Source of the DNA: Mytilinidion resinicola
Lineage: Eukaryota > Ascomycota > Dothideomycetes > Mytilinidiales > Mytilinidiaceae
Length of the DNA: 64,000 nt
Reading direction: 5' to 3'
Assembly: GCF_010093595.1 (NCBI RefSeq)
Contig: NW_022985467.1
Span: forward strand, 62,001 to 126,000
How positions within the stretch are numbered: the first letter of the stretch is position 1; every line of letters begins with the position of its first letter. The translations under genes and the position numbers were made by a program. This document shows positions 55,117 through 64,000 of the stretch, in pieces. The notes beneath the pieces are model-generated. The model ran no database searches. It saw nothing but the letters and a program-made list of their open reading frames with translations, and was not told the origin of the DNA.

Positions 55117-56748
55117 ATGCCACAAAAAAGCCTCCTAGATGCTGAGGACGGCCGACATGAATCCGAAGCCTTGAGTGCTGAAGTCGCTCTTAATGCTAAT
55201 AATGTCTTAGCAACTGGACTGACCTCCATCTCCTTGAAGACAGACCCCGCATCCGAGACGAGGGAAGCACGTCGACGAGGTGGCCGGCTCTTGAGTTCCC
55301 ATGCTCCTGCATTTCAGGGTTCTGCTTCTGCTCTTCCGACAGAAGGAGTTCCACAATCTGCCCTGCTTGCCATTAGTACGACGACCCCATCCCCAGTATC
55401 ATCTGAGCTCGTTCCCACCAATCTCGCCGGCGCTGATCACTTGGCTCGCCGTCAAGAGCAGCTTGAAGCCATCTATGGAGCGCTGGAGAAAGCCAATATT
55501 CGGTTCAAAAGCAACTTGCCGAAAGAACACTTGATCGAGATTGCTCGAGCTAGGGAAGACATATGCACGCAGAAGCGGCCGTTCCATGCGCAGCCGACCG
55601 CCTACTCTGAAGAGAAGTATCTCGATCTGACAGAATATGAGATCACCAAGAAGATCGATGGCGCCGACGGAAAGTCCTGGAGCGAGTTGATTGCGAAGCA
55701 TCCCCAGGCGACTGTCCTCCCGCCTTCTGAGCAGCCATCGGTTGCGCAAATCTCTCTTCATGCGCAGCTCATCCCAAGCGTCGTTGAGAGCAAACTCCCC
55801 GGACCCGTGCGCCAGAAACAACTCATCACGCTGTTTGAAGCCTACCGGGAGGTCAACAGCAAGCATCTACGCGCTGGCCATGCCATCCTCCAGAACGAAG
55901 AAGACCTAGTCAACCTCTCCCGCCAGGCTGAAGAGGCTCACGCTAGTGCCCCTACAAAGATCCAGTACGAATTCCGCATAGCGCGAGACATCGAGAAGAT
56001 CAGCGTCTTCAAGACCCGCGACTGGTGGCGCGCCGTCGCCAAATTCCTCCGCCCATTCCAAGTCGCGCCCCAAGACCCAGCGCACCCAGATCTCCTCCCA
56101 TGGGTCATCGAAGGCGTTGACATGAACACTACTCGTCAGAACCGCCTGAATACCTTGTATAATACGCTAGGCCTAGCTGATGAGCGTCATATCCGGGGCG
56201 GGATATCCGTATTCGTTGACGCAGAGATCGTCCAGCTAGCTTTGATTCTGGAGGCGCGTTCGGTCCGAACCTTTAGCCGTATTCGCACGGAGGATGAATA
56301 CTTGGAAGAGATTCAGGAGAGTATCGAGACCTATTGGCACTCGACTCAAGCTACGTGGCTCTCGCTCGTTCAGCCATTTGATGCCAACCGGGAGCAATTG
56401 CGTAAGCAGCAGCAGAAAGCGGTTGCGAAGGAGCCCGTGGAAATATCCCTAGATCTGCGTCAGCTCTTCGGCGAAAAGAGCAACGGGGAGGATGAGAATC
56501 TGGAGGAGAAGCGCAATGATACAACGAACATAGCTTCTGGTACGTGGGAGGTGGCAGCGAGTGACGTAAAGAAGACGATACATAAGCCGACGAGGAAGAT
56601 ACTTCGTCCTGTTTCGAGGAGAACTCTACAGCCCTTATCCGATAGTCTGCAAGTGAGCGAGCTAGTACACGATACGCCTGACTCTGCAGCTGCTACAACG
56701 TTAGGAGGGTCTCCTGAAACTACGTCGGATGTGGGCAGAGATGATTGA
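55117..56748 (+). CDS. Three-module helical protein (unrecognised family)
   Basis: Single exon, 543 aa, and the most compact member of the module family. After about 95 disordered residues come three tandem modules at residues about 98-191, 215-318 and 325-421. Their first helices are RRQEQLEAIYGALEKAN, RQKQLITLFEAYREVN and RQNRLNTLYNTLGLAD. Each is followed by a helix ending ARAxE or similar (HLIEIARAREDI; IVQLALILEARSV), a Y-containing helix with IxxxI, and a final Trp (KSWSELIAKH; DWWRAVAKFL; TWLSLVQPF). A basic and acidic disordered tail follows (KPTRKILRPVSRR). No membrane helix or catalytic motif. Because it is almost all module, this is the best gene for defining the fold. The satellite array ends about 230 bp upstream of its ATG. 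Confidence 0.85.
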   Translation: MPQKSLLDAEDGRHESEALSAEVALNANNVLATGLTSISLKTDPASETREARRRGGRLLSSHAPAFQGSASALPTEGVPQSALLAISTTTPSPVSSELVPTNLAGADHLARRQEQLEAIYGALEKANIRFKSNLPKEHLIEIARAREDICTQKRPFHAQPTAYSEEKYLDLTEYEITKKIDGADGKSWSELIAKHPQATVLPPSEQPSVAQISLHAQLIPSVVESKLPGPVRQKQLITLFEAYREVNSKHLRAGHAILQNEEDLVNLSRQAEEAHASAPTKIQYEFRIARDIEKISVFKTRDWWRAVAKFLRPFQVAPQDPAHPDLLPWVIEGVDMNTTRQNRLNTLYNTLGLADERHIRGGISVFVDAEIVQLALILEARSVRTFSRIRTEDEYLEEIQESIETYWHSTQATWLSLVQPFDANREQLRKQQQKAVAKEPVEISLDLRQLFGEKSNGEDENLEEKRNDTTNIASGTWEVAASDVKKTIHKPTRKILRPVSRRTLQPLSDSLQVSELVHDTPDSAAATTLGGSPETTSDVGRDD

Positions 56749-57958
56749 TTGGCTTTGGAGCAAGGGATTAGGTAAAGTAATGGTCATGGATACCGCTGGC
56801 GATAGGTCTCAGTCCATGTTTTTTGACTGGTTCTGATTCCGATATGTCTGGAAGGCGTTCGGGAAACTCTGATGATGAGAGCTTTTGATAGCATGACAGC
56901 TTGAAAACGTGGCACAATTGTCATTCTTGCATTATCTATACTTCATCTTCATGGTCTTCAGGTAGAAAAGAGTTTTAGATAGAGCCGCTGTTTAAAGTAT
57001 CCAGCACCAAGAATGAAACACTGCTTCGGAACGAATCTATTCCATCTAACTTCTCAAAGTGACCAATGTGCTCAAGGTGCCGCTCTACAACTTCTCTACC
57101 TTCTTTTCAACATGTGTTTACAGATACTACGAAGTCAAACTTTACGATACTCGCTGGACTTTTGGGTTATAACAACGCACATACTTAAGATAGGGTGAAC
57201 ATTCTGATTTTTCAATCAAAAGATCTTGTATCATTCCGTATTCAAGATAATACCTGGTCGCTATCCAACCACACCATGAAGAACGATGCAGGCAATCTTT
57301 TGAGCCGGTTCGCCTATGCGAAGCGTTTCCAGGGCTGTTAAAATGTTCTTGCATGCTCTATCCCCGTCCAAAGGCTTCCTGCTTTCTGGATTTTGGCTAT
57401 CGAATTATTTCCCAGCAAGAGTTCTCGCTTGCTTATGCTCTATTATCTTAGATGATGTGGTATTGGCGGCGTGAGAAACGGCGCCCACGTTTGGCCGTAT
57501 CCATTGTATGGATACAAACGATCCCAATACACCACCCTGTTACCGCAACCACGATGTATATTTCCCAATATGACGCTCAATTTATCGTATCTAGAGTGAA
57601 TCCCTTGCAGTAGGATAAAGCGCCTTATCGATGAGCCCTTCCAGTCTGCCACTTACACTGTGCGGAATGACGGGTTCCCGCCGTCATTTCATTCACTACC
57701 AACTGCAAAGTCTTGGCAGCTGCACCCGCGCGCACACAGGCTTAAATTCCGTCCTTCGTCCTTCGCAGTCCTTCTTTTCTCCACCACCTTCCTTTGAACA
57801 CACCACCACCTTCCTTTGAACACACCACCACCTTCCTTTGAACACACCACCACCACAAGCTCCACCCACCACGCCGCATCGTCTTTGCGGTGTCCCAAGC
57901 ATACCCCAGCTGCGAGTGCGCGCACATCACCACCTTGCATATAGGTGTTTCTAGTTCA
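56749..57958. promoter_or_regulatory. Intergenic region with a 22-bp triple repeat
   Basis: 1.2 kb holding the 3' region of the three-module gene and the promoter of the next. A three-copy 22-bp repeat lies at 57781-57853, 105 bp or more upstream of ATG 57959. No gene seen. Confidence 0.45.
57781..57853 (+). repeat. 22-bp repeat, three copies, in a putative promoter
   Basis: The core CCTTCCTTTGAACA recurs at 57787, 57809 and 57831, exactly 22 bp (about two helical turns) apart, joined by CACCACCA spacers. It lies upstream of ATG 57959, so it may be a cluster of identical protein-binding sites on one face of the helix, or just a minisatellite. Confidence 0.8.
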
Positions 57959-60900
57959 ATGGACTCTGCCGGGCCTGGTCCGCCCACCACTTCCCACCGT
58001 CGCTCACGACAACCTACGGCGCCCTCCAACGCTGTGTAAGTAGAATGCAATCACTGTCGCTCTCCACTCCTCCTACCTGCGCTATCGCTGCTACATGATG
58101 CGTCTTGAATATGCTGCTAACACCACTTTCCTTAGCGCAATGGAACCCAACAATCCTGACCCTGCGACCCAAGGCATTGATCGTGCTAGGCCGTAAGTTC
58201 TCATTGCTTGGTTTCCCCCAATATGTCGTCTAGTTCTTAGCCTACGACATACATGGCGTCCTCCATACGTCTCTAACACTGCTATAGTACCATGCCGGCC
58301 AGCAAGTCAAAGGTCCCGCAGCCCACCGAACTTGGAGTTGCTGGCATAGTAGCTGCCTACATGCCTAGCCAGTTACAACTTCTACAGAGAGGGGTTGGGG
58401 TACGGTGGCCTACCGTGCCTACCGTGCCTACTGCTGTCTCTAATTAATGCTTCTGCCTACGCGTACAGTCACTTCCTACGTAGTATATAGTTTGGCCTTC
58501 GGGCCCCCGAAATAAGACAGAGTTCACGTCAATTTGCAACCTGAGTACCGACGACGGACTGAAAAAGCCGCACCTCCACCTCCGAGTCCGCACCTTAGAG
58601 GATAATTCAGTCCTTAAGAACTCTACTGAATATAAGAAGCTGAAGAGAGATACGCGGAAGCTCAAAGACGGCAAGATTCACTTACCCCTTGGTGGAAATC
58701 CGGATTTCGTTTCGCTTGTGAACGACATTCGCACTGCCTTTAGCGAAGTTTACAGTTACTTGGCAGAACGTGATAGGAACATTCGCACTTTGCAAATGCT
58801 GTTCACGAAATCATCTGCTGCGGTCAATCGAGTCGACGGACGTGTTACATCTCTCAAAGGAAGCGTAAAGCGGACACCACGCTTCGCAAGCAATGAATGT
58901 CGCAGTCTCTTCGAGTCGATGATCAAGGAGGCCTTGGCTTCTTTCCAACCGGACACTCAAACAGTTCTCTTACAGAAATCCGAGCTTGAACTCTTGTACG
59001 ACCGGATCGAAAAGCTCGAGAAGAGATCGAGGAATCTCGAGCATTGCGTCAAATGCTGCGACAACGGACTCGCGCACCGAACCGAACAGAAGCACTCGTC
59101 TGAAAAAGATGAGAGTTTCCATCAGTCACAGCGGTCACAGCCAGAGTCTGATCCCGGATACCACTCCGAGTTCATGACCCCATCCCTGAAATTTGAGAGC
59201 AAAGAGATGCAGTCAGTCAAGTATAATGTTCCAGAACACGATAACGATTTGTTGGACGATTCCAAGGATTCTGTAGCGGTAGATATGACATCGCAACTGT
59301 CCGATACCCCAACTGTCTATACCCTCACAGCGTTTCAGCCTGACGCCGTTGCCTCCGACGCTAGCGATGCTTCTTCGGATCAGGATGATCCCACTTTCAA
59401 CATTGGCGAGATTACTTTTAGTCACGAGAACCGTGTTCCGCATAGTCTCGATGATGCTGCCCTAGCACTCAGCTCGGCCCAACTGCCTGACAGCGCGTCT
59501 GTGGATTCAAAATCACCCTCTCAGCTCGACGATTCCACCTCAGACTCCACAACGCAGATCGATCATTCCAATTCCGACAGGGAGCGGAATGCGGAGCAAG
59601 CCGAGATCTCCGACCTTGCCCAGAATGTCGTTGAAGCAGAGCGATCTCATGGCCAAGTATTCACTCCAGATACAGAGGCTACTCCTAACGAGGACAAAGA
59701 GAATTCGGGCAACCTTTTTGACGATTCGGAGGTAGTCAGCTCGGATACTCCCTCTGTGACCGACTTGGTCACTCCTGTTCCGACTTTGATGCTCGGGGAT
59801 GATAGCTCCATCACTGCGATGCAGATCGATACTCCAGGCGAAGAGACGAATTCCACATCATCATCTGATCAGTCTAGTGGTTCACTTGGTGTCCAAGCAT
59901 CCACTCCCGAGGGCCACGTTGCCAATGGCTCTCCCGACGCGAAGACCGAAATCCAAACCCAGGAGAACGTAGTCGAGCTCTCCAACGACAATGGTTTTAT
60001 TCAAGCGAAGACAGACTCCAATGATGCCCTCACAGCTCTTCTTGATGAGAATGCTACAGGCCCAAGCGATTCCCCCACACTTCTATCGCATGAGACAATC
60101 TCACTCGAGGCCACTGTCGATGACGAGGTGTTGGAGACTCAAGTTGGTTCGGCCCAGCATAGCGCTGGCGAGAAAACCATAGAGGGTCTTGACGACGCGG
60201 AAGGGGATGATGTAGACGATGCAGATCAGACTGCGCGTCGCAAGGCCCCAAGAACGCTTGCAACGAGGGTGACCAGAAGCCCCACGACGAGGACTCTGAT
60301 GATTCCGATGACGAGTCTGACGGCAGAGATGATGGTGCGGAGCGCTCCCGGGTTGCTCAAGGCGTAGTCAATACGCACTCCGAAGCCGAGCTAATTCCTG
60401 AGGCCCAAGAATCCAACTCCGCTGCAGATGCGGAGGAGCCCTCTGATCACGACGCCCTAACCTCTACCTCTGATATCAGTAACCTGGATTCGATCATTGC
60501 AGAATTTTCAGAAGCGCCTCTTTCGGGGTCTGCCGCGCTGCCCGCTGCTTCTGCAACTACGTCTGAACCCTCGGCCGTCTATCAAGGCCTTACTGAACCG
60601 GAGGCCGCGGGATCTGGAATAGCCTCAAACAACTCAGAGGATGGCGTGGACCGTTCTGACCATGGCCAAGGGGGTGCGGAGGCGTCCGGAGGCTCTCAGC
60701 GCAACGACGAAGATGATACTTTGCGATCTGAAGGCGCCTCCCCGGACGTTCCCCTAAATCGCACCACGGAGCCGACCTCAAATCCAAAGGCCTCAGATAG
60801 CACGCTTCGAACCACGGGATCTGCCAATGACTCCACACTGTCGAGTGCCCCTCACATGGCCGTAAAGCCAGGCAGCGCCCTTCCTTTCTCAGGCCTAACT

Positions 60901-63204
60901 CCACAGTCTGCGTCGAGGACTCCGTCGAGGGGCTTGGTTCTTGCCCCTGGGCGCTTTGTATTCAATCATAGCCCCAAATCAGACATCACTGAGCAAGCTA
61001 TGGACTTTCAGCCTGCAGTGCCCGAGGCTCCTCCAACCTCTCCAGTGACTGGGCAAGGACTTCTTGGGACTGCGCCGGAATCGGATGCAAAGAGGGGAGT
61101 AGATGCTTTCGACGCGGAAATGGAAGATGTCTCCGGGGACACATCAGCGGACCAGCTCGACGGCCGAGCTGCAGCGGCTGTCAAGCCAAATCCTGTTGCT
61201 CAAGATGACCTTGAAACTGGCAATGTCGATATGAAGGACGAGACCCAAGACAGCGATGGTGATGAGGAGATAGGCGATGATGCAAATTCATCTAGAGGCG
61301 GCGTGCCCGCCCCATCTCCACCTCAAGCGCCTCAGCTCTCCGCGCAGCCTTCCCTACCATCGGGGCTATTTCTTGCAGACGCCACTCTTCGTGAATACGT
61401 AGACGGACGTCAAAAAAGCTTGAAAGACGTCTATGATGAGATGCTGAAAGTCGGTATTGCACTCAATGCTGGCTTGTCTGACGAAGATTTCGTAAGACTA
61501 GCACGCGGCATGGAGTTCAAGATCGCGCGTGGGCACGGATCAAGCTTCCCTAGGTATCGTGAGGAGATCGGCAAACTGTTAGCTCAAATTCGCATGGTTC
61601 GGAGTCGTAATCTCTGGAACTTATATCTTGGGGGCTGGAGACAGTCGGTCAAGAATCTTCCGGCTTCAAGGCCACCACCGACGGCGATGGATGTCACAAC
61701 GCAGTCTGCTCCCAACCCGCAGGCTTCGTCTTCCAGCAACAACATGCCACAGCCGAGCTCTCTGTCGGGTACTCAACCACGCCTTCCTCCGCAGCTTCAA
61801 CCCTTTCAGGCGACGTCTACCATGACGACGAGTGATTCTCGTACTCCGAAACCCAGCAGTTTTGAGGTTCAAAAAGAACAACATGCACGCCAGCAGAATG
61901 TTCAAGTTTCCACTCGGCCTCTCGTTGATCCAAAGCCTTCGACAGGCACGCCTCGCCCAACTCACACGGGAAACCAACATCGCGAAAGGCAAATCATCCC
62001 AACTTTCGCGCACGCTCAGCCTACGTTCCATCGGGAGGCCTCCATGGGAGCGCCACGTTCAAAGCAGGCAGAACTGCAACATCGTGGTACGCAAGTCGTC
62101 TTAGCTTCCGCGCCTCAAAACGGCCCTCGCCGTCCCCTTCCCAACCTCCCCGAAGGTCTTCGACCTGTGTTTCTTGAACGAAATCCCTACCATCCCAACG
62201 ATCCTGCCAAGGAGCATGCATACTCCATCTGGCTAGACAAGAGTCGCCTGGACAATCTCGCCAAGCTATACGACCGACTGCAATACAAGAACCATGAACG
62301 TCTGTTCCAAGGTGCTCCACTATTCACCGTTGACGACATTGTGACTCGAGCCGTCAAGGCCGAGGAACGATCAATCCGGTACTGGGCAGGGCTCGATTAC
62401 GTGTTTCGACGGAACGACGCGCTGTACATGGAGCGGATGAGAATCGAGGACGAGAACGGCAGGATCGAGATTGGCACGGCCCAGATGCGCCAGTTTAGGC
62501 AAGATCTCGCGGCACAAGAAAAAGCAGAAGCTCTCGCAGAGGAAGAGAGAATGCAGAAATTACGCATCCAGGTAAAGGTCATGGATGCAGACTTCCAGCG
62601 CCGCTGGAAGTTGGCCGAGCCACAGCTCGCACGTGACCTGGCTGCGGACAAAGCCTACCGCGCGAAGAAGGCGCAAGAATTGGAAGAGGATTGGCGGCGG
62701 AAGATGGAAGTCAAGGAGCGCGCTAACGAGGAGATGCGTAAGGCTCTGAGCGAGGCCGCACGCTTCATAGCTTTGACGAAGGCCAAAGAAGCTCAGGCGG
62801 AGGCGGACAGGGCGGGGCTGGAGTATCAGAAGTGGCAAGCTGCCATGATGGAGCTTGAGAACCAGGAAAAGGCGGCGAGGGAAGCTGCTCTACTTGATGG
62901 AGCTACGCCCTCTGTACGGGACACTCTGGCTGAACGTGCTCGGGAACGCGACCTTCAGGCGGCGAGCGCGAGGCGACGGCCTGACGAAGAGGATAGCCCT
63001 ACAGAGGAAGAGGGCGGCCCTTCAGAGATGCGAGCCCTCACCGCGGCGCCAGAGAACAACACAGCGTCTACGAATGGTGTCTTTTCCGTGCCTGGCGATG
63101 ATGGCTGGGACGACGACGATAGTGATGATGGATGGGGAGGCGACGACGGAGCCGAGCTTGCATTCAACCAGACCCTCGGGGACTCCAAGAAGCGCGGCCG
63201 TTAA
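57959..63204 (+). CDS. Large acidic coiled-coil protein with two helical modules
   Basis: Model of 1,625 aa: exons 57959-58035, 58136-58192, 58288-58399, 58517-60211, 60268-63204 (4,878 nt). The first exons encode MDSAGPGPPTTSHRR and a short basic region; their join to 58517 is the least certain step. A coiled-coil region follows (EDNSVLKNSTEYKKLKRDTR, FSEVYSYLAERDRNIRTLQM), then about 700 residues of acidic disorder. The frame changes between 60212 and 60267, where a 56-nt GT-AG intron fits in phase. The shared module starts near 61408 (RQKSLKDVYDEMLKVG, then DEDFVRLARGMEFKI). A second, diverged copy is near 62230-62460 (SRLDNLAKLYDRLQYKN, VTRAVKAEERSIRYWAGL). A long Lys/Glu/Arg/Ala-rich coiled coil and an acidic Trp-containing tail (DDGWDDDDSDDGWGGDDG) close the protein. 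A T-run follows at 63385. Function unknown. Confidence 0.68.
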
Positions 63205-64000
63205 ACAGGGGCCCAGAGGGGTGTTGTGCAGGGTCCTTGATGCCTGGGTGCTTTGAGCGTGGTATGGCGACGCGCCCAGTGCGATGGTGGACTCCATGGC
63301 CTCGGACTGAATAACATCTCTGGGGCCGGATGTATGCTGCCTACTGCGTGCTTGTCATATGCTTTTTACTTCTGTTTTCTTCTTTTTTTTTTTTTTTTTT
63401 TTGTACTTTGGATTTTGCGGCACTTGTACTTGGATTTTGATTTGCTGATTGCTTGCGAGTGTTGCGTACTGCGGCTTGAGGGGTTAATATCTGGGCTTCA
63501 GGGCCTTACAGTAGTGGTTTGATAAATCGAAAACCTTGGAACAATGAAAACTCCATATCTGTGCAATGTGAGCGTGCAAGTGAGATGATTAGATGCCACT
63601 ACGAATACGGCATGCCGTTGCAGCAGCTTCCCTCTATGCTTGCACTCTCTGTCGACGTACTGCTGAGAGATCTATGCTAGTCCTCTTGATGTTGTGCGCC
63701 GCCGACGTAGTTAGACTGAACCACGATAGAAGTCGCCCTTCTAATGTTGCAGAGAGTACAATCTCCCGTCTCCGCGATATTGTGCGAACCCTCTTCCGCA
63801 CTTTTGCCCCTTAGCTACCTACCTTTCTTATGAATGCGATATAATGTGCTTCTTTCCATTTCACGTATAAGAACATTCTCTTCGCCTGGTCCGCACAATT
63901 GCCTTCTTTCCCGCTTGCCAACAGCCGGTGTCATTCACCTCTCGAGCTGCTCAGCAGATTCCTTCTTCCCGCTCCACCTACTCAGGTTGAAAATTGATGT
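63205..64000. other. 3' region after the last gene
   Basis: 796 bp up to the window edge. It holds a run of about 20 T at 63385-63403, probably in the 3' UTR, and CT-rich sequence near the right end that could be the promoter of a gene beyond the window. No gene seen. Confidence 0.4.

Overview
The window is nuclear DNA of a filamentous ascomycete (Pezizomycotina). Evidence seen directly: genes split by 45-65 nt GT-AG introns, a fungal highly reducing polyketide synthase, a 14-TM MFS pump, an FSH1-type hydrolase, expanded families of F-box and LPxEIRxMIY-type genes, and fungal DNA transposons. A Dothideomycete is my guess from the gene-family content; the sequence does not prove it.

Layout. 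(1) 1-13.5 kb: edge of a secondary-metabolite locus. A highly reducing PKS (KS-AT-DH-MT-ER, running off the left edge at the start of KR) is divergent from a DHA2-type efflux pump. A small FSH1/LovG-type serine hydrolase follows, so synthesis, export and possibly product release are encoded together. A 114-bp palindromic MITE with TA target duplication lies between pump and hydrolase. (2) 13.9-20.4 kb: four plus-strand paralogues of an LPxEIRxMIY (2EXR/F-box-like) family in tandem: one pseudogene, one with a remodelled start, one complete and one truncated. A minus-strand relic full of stop codons lies between them. (3) 21.0-27.1 kb: three minus-strand F-box paralogues in tandem. (4) 28.0-34.7 kb: a minus-strand locus encoding a membrane/coiled-coil protein followed by tandem ~100-residue helical modules, with TAG codons and frame changes between the parts. 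(5) 35.8-38.4 kb: a protein with a fungal N-terminal helical domain plus RhoGEF(DH)-PH. (6) 40.2-63.2 kb: four large plus-strand genes (1,598, ~1,879, 543 and ~1,625 aa) of no family I recognise. They share a short helical module (start signature RQxRLxxLYxxLxxAN) set in long acidic disordered chains; two have an N-terminal membrane segment.

Two repeats sit in region 6. One is an internally deleted hAT element (51950-53401) with 20-bp terminal inverted repeats and a perfect 8-bp target duplication. It keeps an open reading frame joining a BED-like zinc-finger region to the hAT C-terminal region. The other is a ~150-bp satellite (seven to eight units at 53.8-54.9 kb) with a lone related copy upstream of a second gene at 45.6 kb.

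The best candidate for something undescribed is the module-gene family of 28-63 kb: at least five neighbouring loci on both strands built from one helical module. Its function cannot be told from sequence alone.
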